Positions 20,690-32,480 of a stretch of DNA of 64,000 nt are shown here, one piece after another. The DNA lies in the NCBI GenBank assembly GCA_017591395.1, contig WEDG01003235.1:1-64000 (forward strand). The letters are read 5' to 3'. The notes beneath the pieces are model-generated. The model worked only from the letters and a program-made list of their open reading frames with translations, was not told where the DNA came from and made no database searches. The number at the start of each line of letters is the position of its first letter. Position 1 is the stretch's first letter. Both the position numbers and the translations under genes were made by a program. The DNA is from Schistocephalus solidus (Eukaryota > Platyhelminthes > Cestoda > Diphyllobothriidea > Diphyllobothriidae).

Positions 20690-22765
20690 GGCGGCTCAGA
20701 TATCGCATAGGCGAAAATAGCAAAAACTTCGCATTAAGAGCGATCCATGTCAGCCTGACCGTCAGAACTGACAAAGACTAAGTTGACACATTATTTGGCA
20801 GCCGTCCAAGCCACAATCCGCTGCGGATCATGATGAATTCGGTCGCGTCACATTGACTATAATGAAGACTGGGCTGATTTGCCATGAGGATGGATGCCCT
20901 AGCATCGGCCTCTCTTTCTCTCTCTCTCTCCATATACCTATCGTCTGTCCGGGCTTGTCAATCAGATATTGGCGGGACTGTACGCTGTGGCCAACGTGGT
21001 GCGTCACGAGGCAGACTAGCCTCGTTTCTGGTCAAGTGCACCTGCCGCACTGCCTTTTTTAAAAGGCACATGTATGCGTACAGTAGATCCAAATGGTGAA
21101 GTCCTGCTTGTTACGATCGGAAATATTATATTTCGACTGTAGGTCGGTGTGCCGATCTGACCTCATCAGTAGGCCACACATGGCTCTTCGTTTGAGTGTG
21201 GGTTTCTAGACAAAAGGTCGCACTAAGTGCCATAAGAAGATCAATGGATATTTCAGAAGAGGACAAAGGGCACTTGATTGGTCACTTTGTGCTAACGGCG
21301 GCTAATAAGCCACTGAAATGCATCTTCTGTGTTGACTGCTGCCGTCCAAGCAGAACAACAGTATTTCATCTTAAAAACATGTGAATATGTTTTGTGATAG
21401 GTAGACCTAAAACTACCTCAATCGTGAGTAAATTTTCAATGCTGCATGGATATGTGAATATGTTTTGTGATAGGTAGACCTAAAACTACATCAATCGTGA
21501 GTAAATTTTCAATGCTGCATGGATAACGACGGATTTGTGTACCTGCTAATTCCACCTTTTCTAGAACGCATAATTTGCAATTTGCCCATGAATTCAGTGA
21601 GTGCTTTGCTTTGGACGGCCGCAATTTTATAGTTACTTACTAAGTAATCTAGCCTCATTTCTGAATGTCTTAATATCTCAACCTCAGCGCTCATGTCTAC
21701 TGACATTCACCAGGACGCTTGCAAACCAGAGGCCGTGCTACCTTTCCTGTAGCATACGTGTGCTTAATATAACTCCTGCATTACGCGGCTAAGTGTGTAC
21801 TGTCTCTCTGTGCTGCAAACACTCAAATAGTTCACCTATTTGTACAGTTTTTATGTTTACTTTGTAATTCTTTGATGTTTTATCCTTCATATTTAGGCCT
21901 AATTCAGTTGTGTGCAACAGGTAGGGATCTCAATTGTTCACAACCTCAAAACTAAACTGAACTGAACTGAAAGCAGCATGGGGAAAACGGACGTTCAGCA
22001 CGTGCTAAAAATTCCTTAAACGTTCGATGAAATTTTGATGCGATTTAAAATGAAGAAGGCTTCTTCATTAAGGCTTAAAAAGGTTAAGCCCAGAACCTAC
22101 ACCTAAATCAAGCATCCAGCAGTTGGCCAGCTCCCATATTGCACGGCACATTTATTCTTGGGTTATAGTTAAGCTGATGCTTATCCAAAAGTGTCACTGT
22201 AAAATCTCTTGCACTTATGTGGTTTCGATTACTCAGTTGTTGGTACGCACATGCATACTGCATGGCTAGAATTTACGTTTACTCCATTTAACACTTATTA
22301 TCATGATTTAGACGTTTATGCCACTCTCAAGGATATTATTATTTAAATTAGCTGAAGTCTTTTAATTGTTAGTTGGATGTTTGGGTTGATTTATTTGGGT
22401 CAGTTTCTGCCGCATTATGTTCCAGTCCCCTCAGATTAATGTCCTTGCTCTCTTGCTTAATTTCTGAGGAAAGTAATGAGCGAACTGGGAGTAAATCCTT
22501 TGAAACAAACCTCTTCACGTTCAGTCTGGAAGTTGAACTGAAATCCACCAGCTACTGCGTGGTAACGTTGTCATTACGATCATTACTCATTCGGTTATTG
22601 TACCTGCCGATTATCACCTGTACGAGGGCGAGAGTTTTCTCAAATATTCGGACTGTTGCACGATCGGTTTCTCGATAACTTTAAAGTTAACCATATGCTT
22701 GTCATCGTAGCTCCTTTTCTCTTCGTGGCACGCATGTCCAGGTTGTGAGACCTACGCCTATTGTC
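20690..22765. other. Mixed low-complexity and AT-rich stretch
   Basis: Contains a short CT-rich microsatellite (20907-20931) and a 73-bp tandem duplication listed separately. No gene is recognised. Confidence 0.4.
21380..21525. repeat. 73-bp unit duplicated in tandem
   Basis: The unit starting TGTGAATATGTTTTGTGATA at 21380 is repeated from 21453 and ends at GCTGCATGGATA. Only one difference is visible (CTACCTC against CTACATC), so the duplication is recent. Confidence 0.9.
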
Positions 22766-22769
22766 TTGT

Positions 22770-23045
22770 GGTTGTTTTTATATACTGGTCAAGTATTTGC
22801 GGTGGATCAGGGAGCATGGTGGTACGCCTAGGTGCGGATTTTGCCCACTTGAGCGCAATTCCGCCACCGGTCTCCTTGAAACTCTCTTGGCACCGAGTGG
22901 GTGACTGCAGAGAGAGAGAGACGGAGAGAGTGCCGTCGATGCAGCACAAGTCTACTATCACTTGAAACTAATTTACACGCACATCACCGTGCTTGCCTTC
23001 AGTCTGCCGTGAAGCCCGCAGTGTACATTGTCGAGCCTGGGCAGT
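22770..23045 (+). repeat. LINE-tail repeat, plus-sense copy
   Basis: Contains GGTGGTACGCCTAGGTGCGG, CTCTCTTGGCACCG, a GA-rich run, CTACTATCACTTGAAACTA and CATTGTCGAGCCTGG. These occur in the same order as in the tail copy at 10960-11243, which is also plus-sense. Confidence 0.6.
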
Positions 23046-23320
23046 CACTCCAAAAAGCAAATGAACCCCTTGTCTTGAACAAGTGTAAGGTTAATTAAAA
23101 CGAAAGAGCGAAGCTAGTCTCTTGTAAAGGAAAATAATCAACTTTTTTTCGGGTTTTTATAACCTGTTTTATAAGGCAACCACTTTTCACCTAGACGGAA
23201 GAAGAAACGGTCAAATTTCAGTTAACTTTATTAGTGTACCTTTGGCAGGCTGAGCAAAAGGTTGAGTTTGATGCACTATTTAAATAACCGATCTTAGTTT
23301 TCGCTTTCATTTTTCACTAG

Positions 23321-23490
23321 CGGCCGCATCGGTGACCGAAGATCAGCCTACTAGCGACCCCGGCTACCCTGTGGGTCCATCCTCCAAGCAGACCTCCTCC
23401 ACACATCAACCTCCTATGCCCTTGCCCTGGACATTATCGTTTATTACCTTTGAGTATCAGTTTGCTCTCTTTCTTATATTCGCGATATAA
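23321..23490 (+). CDS. Weak candidate exon, possible terminal exon
   Basis: A good polypyrimidine acceptor (TTTCATTTTTCACTAG ending at 23320) precedes an open frame reading AASVTEDQPTSDPGYPVG, then SSKQTSSTHQPPMPLPW, with a stop at 23488. The composition is like that of the block at 19239-19543, which is why I list it. After about 23430 the translation becomes hydrophobic and AT-rich, as non-coding DNA would. A GTGGGT donor inside it near 23365 could end the exon earlier. Phase does not match the GTGAGA donor at 19544 directly. Confidence 0.25.
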
Positions 23491-25428
23491 TCAATTAACT
23501 TACATATTTCTTTTCACACTATTGACTGCTGAACGTCGAAATTATGAATAATTTTCAGAGTCAGAGCAAATCTGAAACAGATAAATCATTATTACCCAAT
23601 CGGAGAATTCTGATCCCAAAAGCTAATGTGACCCCGAAGAGCAAAAACAGTGAAGTATTACCGGGGATAACAGAGACAGCTAACATGCAGAATGACCATC
23701 AGGGCCAAATTACTCTGCTCCGTTTGCAAAACGTTTCGTGCTGAAACGAAAGCTCGATATTCTTCAGGTATATCCTTGCCCATTCCCCAACATGTTATAG
23801 TCAAATTATGGTCATCCCGGTCTTTATCGACTTCTTTTCTAACTTTAATGCGCTTTTACCTTCAACTTCTCCCATCTGCACATCTTTAAGTAAGCTGTTG
23901 CACATGCTCAAAACGCCCACTAACGTTCCGCATTTTTATTCACGAGGTTATCTAAGGCAGAGTCGTACACATGACAAAGGCATTGAAAATGAATTACTTT
24001 GCGTTCTGAAGAAAAAAGGAAGGTTTAATTTAAATTTGTCCTTGGTAAATCCTCGATTAGATCTGGAAAACTATCAGTTATGAACAGCTTGATAAAAGCC
24101 ACAACCTCCATCCAGCATAATCAAAAATCCGAGAAAGTAGTCCTTCGCCCTAACTTTGCGTTCACGGCTGCTGTTGATTCCGCTCCGCCATAATTTACTT
24201 TCGCATCCAGCCCTGGTTCATATCACTATGACTTTCTGCGCACTTATGTGCAAATTGGGCGTCAAATGCGCTTTGGCGGTTTTTTCCCCTAATCCCCTAA
24301 TCTGTAGCAGTATCCTCCCCCTCGAGAATTTGCCTCTTCAAAATGTTTACTGCCCTTCAAACGGCCGAATTAGTGTGTGCGCGCAGGCTCGCGTGAAGGT
24401 CCAATTTCTGCCCCCCCCCCTGGTAAGTTCGCAGTTTCATTGACGAAATGTGAGATTAAAGGGTGGTGTGGAGGGGTAGGGGAGACTTAAAACACAGTTG
24501 CATTCACGCCACGGACGCTCTGATTGGTTAGACGACCTTTTCAGTAAGCTTATCTCTAGCTGCGCAGGCAATCTCAAACAACTGGCTAGGGGGAAAAAAT
24601 TGGCGTGAACTTTATCGTGGTAGAAGTTCGACAAGCTAGATTACAGGTTCTGCTCAGCGCTCTCTCTCAAAAATTACAATCATGCCAAAATATGGTTCTT
24701 AACTTTACAGAAAACAGGTATCAAAATATTAATTCTTGTACTTATTTCGTAGACAATTAGGTCTTCTCCTAATTTTATACCTGAAGAAAGCGCATATTTC
24801 GGTTTTTAGAAAAATTTCGAATCCCAAATAATCTTGAACCCAACCAACTGTTGCACTGGCAGTTAGGGTTTTCAAACTACAAACTATATAATGGCCGTGA
24901 ACAAGGAAATCGTACAGTATATTATGTTATTAAGAAGATGTCATATGGGACTCATCAACTTATTCAGTGAAGATGGATCACCTTGTATACTTTAAAAGCA
25001 GCATTTATAAGTGAACAGGTAGATGCTTTATGAATGGACAATTCACTGCCTTGAGCAAATTTATAATTAAAAAATTTAGAACCCAAGGATGCCATTCCTT
25101 CAAGAATCACTGCCAAATATTAAAATAAATAATGTTTTTTCCAGGTACTCTAGGAAATATATTTGAATTTAAAGAGCTATCGAATTAACATAATACAAAT
25201 GCATAATTATGTAGAGAAGGGAGTTTTGGCAGCTGGTGGAAAAGATGCACTTAAAAAGCCAGTATGACAGGAATATCTGAGGGTAATGCTGCATGATAAT
25301 ATTACAACTATATTTAGGCAAATTTTCTACCTTAAAACATACTTCAGACTGCCACTTAATTTTTAATGAAATAGCACATCTATCGTTGGTCGCATTCGCA
25401 GAGTCACCAAACACACACGACAGTTTGA
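23491..25428. other. AT-rich stretch without recognised genes
   Basis: Holds a run of ten C residues at 24411-24420 and short open frames on both strands without known domains (for example 23808-24083 and 24156-24443, plus strand). No repeat family from elsewhere is seen. Confidence 0.4.
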
Positions 25429-26110
25429 TCGTCGATTACGAAGTGGTCCACCGTATGCTCCACGGAAGGGTGGTGCAGGGACGGTGACTTGAGCATGATT
25501 TAGTTTAAAGTGATAGTAGACTTGCGCTGCACTAACCGTTCTCTCTCCTCCTCCCTCACCTGAGCCCGGTGTCCAGACAGAGTCAAGAAGACCCGAGATG
25601 GGAAAGGGCGCAGGTGGAGGGCGTGGCCGGAGCCGCCCCTGGGCGTACCACCACACCAGGCTCGGATCCCACGGACTGGGAGTACCATAAACTCCACATT
25701 AAGAATGAGCCATTGTAGCCTGACTCTCAGTCAGCCAGTCAGCCACTCCACGCAAAACACACATTGGGCTTGCCACGCGTTCCGAGTGTTCCCATCAGTT
25801 GGCAACCTTTCAAGCCACGGATTACAGTGCACCGTAATAGTTTCAAGCGCGTCAGATTGATTACAGTGGGCAAAATGCGCTGAACCTTTGACCTCACTCA
25901 ATCCCCCACAATCAGACCACCGTCCGAGCCGGTCAGTTGTCTGATGTGGGCGTGCGCACACAGCACAACCTGGCCTCCACACGCACTAAATCAGGGGAGA
26001 TGGAGGAACCATCGCCGTCTGACTCCCAGTCCACTGGTCAGCCACTTGACACACACAGCACATACACTGGGTCGACGGCGTGGTCTGGTGTAAGCGTCAT
26101 ATTGGCAGCC
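25429..26110 (-). repeat. LINE 3' tail, copy attached to LINE copy 2
   Basis: The segment downstream of the zinc-finger stop is shared, in the same order, with the tail of copy 3 (53825-54600). It contains two related internal modules. Each has CAGTCAGCCACTC or CAGCCACTTGACAC, then an ACACA...TGGG block, then TTTCAAGCCACGG, then ACCGTGATA or ACCGTAATA. The end carries the CGTCG-ATTA-CGA hairpin near 25429. Confidence 0.7.
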
Positions 26111-26227
26111 TTTCAAGCCACGGTTTCTAGGACACCGTGATATTCTCAGGTATGTGATGAGAGTGAGGGTGTTGTCTGTGTATTGGGGTAGATGGTGTGC
26201 ACTGATGTGGCTTAAGCCTCCGGTGGT

Positions 26228-27231
26228 TTACCACCGGTTGTCATGGAAGCGCGTGTGCCCTAATCGGCCTCTGCGGTGTGTAAATGTTCTAGAGCAGTGA
26301 GGGCAGTGGAAGCGGGCGCGTCGACTGGATGTCGGAGCCCCAGGCACTGGTTCACCAACCTTCGTGCGATGGATTCGCAGGTGGCCGACCCAGCCAGTGC
26401 GTGAGTTGAAGTTGCGGGTGCAGTGTGAACAAGAGAAATCGGGAGGGGCTGGGGGGCTATCATTTGTGGTAGTGGGGGTTGCAGAGGTGGTAATAATGGC
26501 AGGAGCGGAGGGTGTGCATGGGGTATCGGTGTTGCCGGCATTGCTGCGAATTCCGCTGTCATGGATGTGCATGTGACCGAATAGGCCCAAGTGATGAGTG
26601 AATGCGCGAGGACAGTGAAGGCAGTGGAGGCGGCGATCTCTGCTGTGTTGGTGCTCCAGACACTGGTTCACCAGTCTCTGCACGATGGATTTGCATGTGA
26701 CCGACCAGACCGATGCTTGAGGTGAATTTGCGGTCGCATTGAGGACAGTTTAGGAGAGAGTCGTCATCACTGGTGGCGGTGGTGGTGACGGTGGCGGCGG
26801 TGGTATTGGTTGCGGTGGTGTTGGGTAACAGGTGGTGAGTATTGGGATGTGGTCTCTATGATGGTGGGAGTACTGGAATTGATGCCATGAGTGATGGAAG
26901 GGGATTCCGAAGGAGAGTTGGCAGAATTTGACGTAGAGTTTGGAATTGTCGGATTGTTGGTGCATTGCGTCCGAAAATGTCCGACCAGGCCGGTTCGCGC
27001 GCGGATGATGCGTTGACAGCGTGGGCATGTTGGAAGGGCCTGGGCATCGACGATATTGGTCCGGGGCGCTGGTGCCTTTCGTGCCGCTCGGTTCCCCTTG
27101 GCGGCGGCAATCCGGTTGGCCTCATAGATTGCTGAACTAGTCTTCACGGATCTTCTCCATGCCGGTCTATTCTGGGCGAGGTCCTTCCAAGTCACCGGGT
27201 TGATTTGCAGTTGCTCCAGAGATTTTTTCAA
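26228..27231 (-). pseudogene. LINE copy 2 C-terminal C2H2 zinc-finger array
   Basis: The RT frame continues (with stops near 27300) into a basic segment, QLQINPVTWKDLAQNRPAW, and IYEANRIAAAKGNRAARKAP, then a first finger CPRCQRIIRARTGLVGH. A frameshift near 26760 follows. Further fingers read CSHCTRNFNSRTGWVGH, HCLHCPRAFTHHLGLFGH and HCPHCSRTFTHRRGRLGH, each ending with the second histidine 3-5 residues on. With the finger at about 26740-26690 this makes five C2H2-like units separated by Pro/Ser/Thr-rich linkers. The stop lies at 26228-26230. They presumably bind nucleic acid, for example target DNA or the element's RNA. That is inference. Confidence 0.75.
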
Positions 27232-27312
27232 AGTATCCTTGTAGCGTCGTTTCCGACCTCCCTGTCGGCGAACACCCGTAGCAACATCTCCATAGAAATG
27301 TCATTTGTGTTG

Positions 27313-29069
27313 TTATTCATCGTCCATTCTCACCAGGTAGCCGCTTCTTCGCAGTTGCACTTGCCTCTGCATGGCTTTGATACTGAGGATTCTGGTCTGC
27401 TTCAGGACTTCCATGTCCAGGATCCTGCTTTGCCATCTCAGTTTCAGTATTCTGCGGAGGCAGCCGAGATGGAAGTGATTCAGCTTCCTGGCTTGGTTCG
27501 AGTAGACGGTCCAGGTCTCCGCTCCGTAAAGGAGTGTTGTCAAGACGACGGCCTTGTACGTCTTCAGTTTGGTGTTCAGGTGAATACCGTGGCAATTCCA
27601 CACGGAGGCCTGCAGCCGGCCGAAAGCCTGACTAGCTTTGGAGATCCTTTGGGCAACCTCTTCATCGATTCTCATGTTGCGCGAGAGCGTACTTTCTAGA
27701 TAATCGAAGGTTTCCACGTTTTTGAGTTGAGCACCGTTGACATTGATTCGCGGAGCATTGTATTCCGCGCAAGGTGGCGGCTGGTGCATGATAACCGTTT
27801 TGCTGTACTGATTGTTAATCCGAAATTGGCGCAGCCAGCGGCAAAGAGGTCCATGCTCCTTTGCATGTCCTCCTCTGTCAGGGTGTTAAGGGCACAGTCG
27901 TCCGCAAAGAGCAAATCATGGACTGTACCCGTAGAAACGGGCGTTGTTGCCTGCATACGCCGACTGTTGAGAAGGTGCTCATCAGTTCTGTAGGCGATGC
28001 GGATCCCAGGCTGCTCATCACGGTAGGCGTCCATCAAAATAGCAGAAAACATGAGACTAAAGAGGTTGGGGCCCAATACGCAGCCCTGCTTCATTCCATT
28101 GTTCACTGCAAAGGCTTCGGATACCGTACCATTGTCAGTGACGCGCGCCGTCATCCAGTCATGAAGATGATGCACCATGTGCGTGAACCACTCAGGACAG
28201 CCAAATTTCTGCATGGCTTTCCACAGTCCGTCACAATTTACCATGTCAAAGGCTTTTGTCAGATCCACAAAGGTAGTTTGAAGGTGATTTCGCATATCCG
28301 GAAACTTCTCTTGTAGCTGGTGGGCGGCAAAGATCATATCGGTTTTTCCGCGGTGTCAGCGGAAGTCGCACTGGCTTTCCGGGAGCTGTCCCGGTTCAAG
28401 GTGACCGTTCAGACGATTGAGAAGGATACGGGCGAAGATCTTCCCAGCGATGATGAGCAACGAGATGTCTCTGTGATTATCACATGGTTGCCGGTTCCCC
28501 TTCTGCTTGTAGAGCTGGACGATGGTCGCGTCTTTCAAATCCTGAGGAACTGGTCCATGGCACTACATCTACTGGAAAAGTATTGTGAGTTCTGCCATCA
28601 GCCGGGGACTGCCATGCTTTTAGACTTCCGGTGAGATTGCGTCGGATCCCGGTTCTGTACCGCTGGAAATCTGCTGCATGGTCCGGACGGTTTCTGGTAA
28701 GGAAGGCGGCAGATCCAGGTCATTGTTCGTGTCCACTTCAGTGAGCCGGTCAATGGCAGCATCGGAGATGGCGGATGAGCAATTGAGGACACTTGTGAAG
28801 TGCTCGGCCCAGCGCTTCAGATTTTGTGATTTCTCTGTCAGCAGTGTTGTGCCGTCAGCGCTCAGCAGCGGTGCGGACCCCTTGATACACGGGCCGTAGA
28901 TGGTCTTGATGGCTTTGAAAAAGTGTTTCATTTCATTGTGGTCCGCATACCTCTGGATTTCCTCGGCCTTTCGGATCAACCAGACGTCCTTTATATCCCG
29001 CAGCCTTTGCTGTAGAAGGCAGCGGCATCTGAAGAATGCTGCTTTGGTGGCGTCAGGCCGAAGGTCCAT
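27313..29069 (-). pseudogene. LINE copy 2 reverse transcriptase, stops and frameshift
   Basis: From 29069 the frame reads through SADGTTLLTEKSQNLKRWAE, then KDATIVQLYKQKGNRQP, TFVDLTKAFDMVNCDGLW (motif A), NGMKQGCVLGPNLFSLMF (motif B), and HDLLFADDCAL (motif C, catalytic ADD). It ends with [14 protein letters not shown] and [20 protein letters not shown], the thumb and connection region. The palm residues are all present. In-frame stops are visible at 28620-28622 (TAA), 28569-28571 (TAG), 28563-28565 (TAG) and 28356-28358 (TGA). A frameshift near 27790 separates the palm from the C-terminal part. Without these the frame is continuous, so decay is fairly recent. Confidence 0.8.
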
Positions 29070-29348
29070 GTAGGCTTTGTGTAGTCCATTCTTCTCCGCG
29101 AGTAAGTTGCTGATGTCAGCATCATTCTCGTTAAACTAGTCCTGGTGTTGATGGCGTGTGCGTCTGAGGACTTCGAGGGCGATAGGCTAAATGACATTTC
29201 GCAGTTGACACCATCGTGTCTCCACGGTAGCGTTATCATCTGGAGCATGCAGGTCCTCCAGTTTCTCGGTTATTTGGTTTCTGAAATCAAAACAGTGAGC
29301 AGGAAGATTTAACAAAAGAGTATTTAACTTACTTGGTGGTCGCTTACC

Positions 29349-30120
29349 TTGGGGCCTTCGTCGGATTTGAAGTCGGAGCCTCATCTGGAAGATGACGAGG
29401 CGGTGATCCGTTCAACCATTGGCATCGCAGATCACCTTGGTTACCAGCACGTCTTGTCTATCTCGTCTCTTGACGAGAACATAGTCCAGCAGCTGGCAGC
29501 GCCGCCACCGAGGGTCCATCCACGTGGTCTTCTCCCGCGTCGTAAGGTGGAAAAAGATTTTGGTCAGCAACGTTCAGGTTCGCAGATTAAGGAGGCCATT
29601 ATCGTTACAGCTACCGAGACCGTGGGGACTCAGCACTACCTGCCAGGCAGTGTTGTCTCTCCCGACGCGGGCGTTGAAGTCAAAAAGGACAAATAATTTC
29701 TCCGCCTTCGGCACAATCGTCAGGAGGGCATTTTGGTCCTCGTAGAATTTGTCCTTCGCCGTATCCGAGCTCGTCATTGGAGGAGCGTAGGCGCTGATGA
29801 TGGTGGCGAACTTGTCTCCCCGAAGAGGCAAGCGGAGGCCCATCAGGCGAGCATCGATACCCTTCGACAGACAGGGCAGACGTCAAACGATGTCGTTTCG
29901 GATAGCAAAGGCAACACCAGCATCGCGTCGCTCTGCCTTTGGCCGGCCGCTCCAGAATAAGGTGTAACCGGCCCCCTACCTCCTACAGCTGACCCTGCTC
30001 AGAGAATAGGGTCTCGCTGAGAGCAGCTATGTCCACCTTGTAGCGCGCCAGTTTCCGAGCGACTACCACCATTCTCCGTTCTTGTCAGTTTCTCCTAGGA
30101 TTGTCTAAAAGGGAACGAAT
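29349..30120 (-). pseudogene. LINE copy 2 APE-type endonuclease, broken
   Basis: The best piece is the minus-strand frame 29843-29574: [20 protein letters not shown], then [16 protein letters not shown], then [17 protein letters not shown] is the catalytic D.N segment of LINE endonucleases and NDNG...LLRT the block that follows. The domain cuts target DNA to prime reverse transcription. The C-terminal DYVLV...DH part lies at about 29500-29380 in other frames. Frames change between the pieces, so the protein cannot be made as it stands. Confidence 0.65.
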
Positions 30121-30726
30121 GTTCCAGGCTGCTAGGGTGAACGGACTCACCTAAGCAGCCCTGAGATTATGGCGAGGGTGATGGGGACGTGGGTATTGTT
30201 GTTTGTTTGAGTTTTACAACCGCGTATTTTGCGATCTGCGAGCCGCGGCCGGCTGCAGAAAACGTGAGATCCAGAATTTTTGAAGTTCAGCTTTTATAGC
30301 CCCTTCCTCCGCGAGGAGGCAAGCAGTACTGTCCCTAAATCGCGCTGCTTGGACATCCCAGACCGCTGCCGGGTTCAACTATGGGTCACGGTGTTGTTTT
30401 AGTGGGAGAGCGACCCGAGTTAGCCTGGGCCACCCACCGGGTTGCTGTAGCCCCCACCGTATGGATTTTTTAGAGGGGGAGGTGGGGAGGTCAGGTGTCA
30501 GCCATACCGGGTGTGGAGGCACACACAACACCAGAGACCTTCACCTGGTTTAGCCCACCGGTCGTGATGCTGGGAAGAACCCAACTTTCAGGAGCCACAG
30601 GTGAGAGTTGAGTACCAGTTAGAGGTGGCCACAGGAGCATTCACCACCTGTACGAGACAAATGGAGCGACCAAATACTACCTGTGTGATGCTACCCCTAG
30701 CTAGTACCCCCTACACCCCCTGACGA

Positions 30727-31310
30727 CAGTTCGAAAGTCGTACTCCGACAATGTCCATTTTATGCTCCCCACCATGGTGGTGCAGGAACGGTGACTTGAG
30801 CATGGATTAGTTTTAAGTGATAGTAGCCTTGCGCTGCATCTACCGCACTCTCTCATCCTCCCCCACCTGCGCACAGTGTCATGACGGATTCAAGAAAACC
30901 GGAAACGGGAGAGGGCGAAGGTGGCTGGCGCGGCCGGAGCCGCCCCTGGGAGTACCACCACACCTACTCCGATCCTATGGAGTGGGAGTGCCACAAAGGT
31001 CACAATAAGGAGCCATTGCAGACTGCCACTCAGTCCGCCAGTCAGCCACTCCACACAAAACACACATTGGACTGACCACGCGATCCGAGTTATCCTATCA
31101 GTTGGCAACCTTCCAAGCCACGGCTTTTAGCGCATCGGGATAGTTTCAAATGCGTCAGATTGTTTATAGAGAAAAAAATGCACTGAGCCGTCGACCTCAC
31201 TCTCTTCCCACCCCCACAATCAGACCACCGTCAGGGCCGGTCAGTTGTTTGATGCGGAAGTGGGTGTACCTGCCACCCCCAAAAACACCAGGATTCCACA
31301 CAACAGAGAG
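30727..31310 (-). repeat. LINE-tail repeat directly upstream of LINE copy 2
   Basis: Same orientation and order as 25429-25990: GTCG-TACTC-CGAC hairpin (about 30737), AAGTGATAGTAGCCTTGCGC, a CTCTCTC-rich run, CAGTCAGCCACTCCACAC and TTGGCAACCTTCCAAGCCAC. It abuts the 5' end of copy 2 within a few bases, so copy 2 appears to have inserted at the end of an older, severely 5'-truncated copy. Confidence 0.65.
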
Positions 31311-32470
31311 TTAAAAGACTCACATCTGATATTTGTGAGCTAGCCAGAACACACACACGAGATAGAGAGAGGTACTATTATCAGTACAATTAATATTTTT
31401 TGAAATCTAAATGGAGTAAATGCGTGCAACAAACATTTTTTTAATTAAAGAGAGAGTTGGACGGGACAGGCGCAGAATAGAGTTAAAAATGAACTCTAGT
31501 GGTGCAAAAGTTTCACCTTCCGCCTGAATAATCTGACCGAAAATAAACCTTTCACCATCGAGTCCTGAGCGTGGATTTAACATATGGCAGGTAAGAATTT
31601 GCCCAGATGCGGACCAAGAGGGTATTTACTGGTACGTAACCCAATGCATAGAACGCCTCTTTCAAGAGGTGGCAAAAAGAACCCTCAACGACATTGAGCC
31701 TGCATAATTATTTGAAGTTAGGTTTGAAAGTACCCTGCTATCAGTATTCGAAATAAAACCATGATAACGCTTTCAGTTAAGTGATAGTTGAATCAATAAG
31801 TTTTTATGAAGACGAGGAGGGCCTTGATAAACGTGTTTTGTTCGTCCACCATTTTCAAGCAGCCATAAGCAGACCTCAGTTCGAAACCTTGCAATTCAAA
31901 TTTAACCAACCACTCTGTTGATAAGTCAGGGGGTTTAACTGATGTCCACCGTAGTCTGGCTTATCGAACTTTCTTACATCACCAGGTGATCCATATTTTG
32001 GGACAGAAGATGAACGCTCCATTTTGTTCTGGGGCTCCAATCCAGAAATCACGTAGGGGTTCACGCGAGGATGAGAGAGTGTGGAGCGGTTAATTCTAGC
32101 CTCTTCACTGCAGTTAGCCGCGATTACTGGTTGCCTGTCGCGTATTCTAAAATCAGATCGTCACCTGTCCGTATTCTGTCTTGTAAACTGGCCAGAATAG
32201 TGATCTTACTGCACTTTATGGCTAGCAGTTCCACGCTAAGCGATAAGTAACTGCTGACTTCGGTAATAAGAATTCGCCACACCATCAGGCAATGGCTAAA
32301 GCATCTTGAATAGGATTTAAATATTGCATAAACGCAAAATGTTATCTGATAAAAAAATTAACAAATAAACTGTAATGCCTGTTTATATGACAGTGTCTGA
32401 GACACCTGCCCTGAACACAAAGGCTGGAAGGGTCGGTGAAGTGGCTTCAAAATCTTGGTCCACACAGGTT
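31311..32470. other. Unique-looking stretch without recognised features
   Basis: No gene or known repeat is seen. Short open frames such as 32064-31876 on the minus strand show no domain. Confidence 0.4.
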
Positions 32471-32480
32471 GTTCCTAATT

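Larger units (their letters stand above)
25429..30722 (-). mobile_element. LINE retrotransposon copy 2, nearly full length
   Basis: In minus orientation the element runs from a 5' leader (30722, same terminus as copy 1) through an APE endonuclease (about 30120-29350), a reverse transcriptase (about 29070-27310), a C-terminal region with C2H2-type zinc fingers (27230-26228), and a non-coding tail (26227-25429). The tail is shared with copy 3 and with isolated tail fragments. It appears structurally complete but carries at least four in-frame stops in the RT and several frameshifts. No target-site duplication could be identified by eye. Confidence 0.8.

Noticed and set aside
20884..21099. Plus-strand 71-codon frame starting with a hydrophobic run like a signal peptide
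   Set aside because: The hydrophobic run is the translation of a CT microsatellite; the remainder has no domain and no support.
27205..27699. 164-codon plus-strand open frame
   Set aside because: It is the antisense shadow of the LINE copy 2 reverse transcriptase C-terminus.
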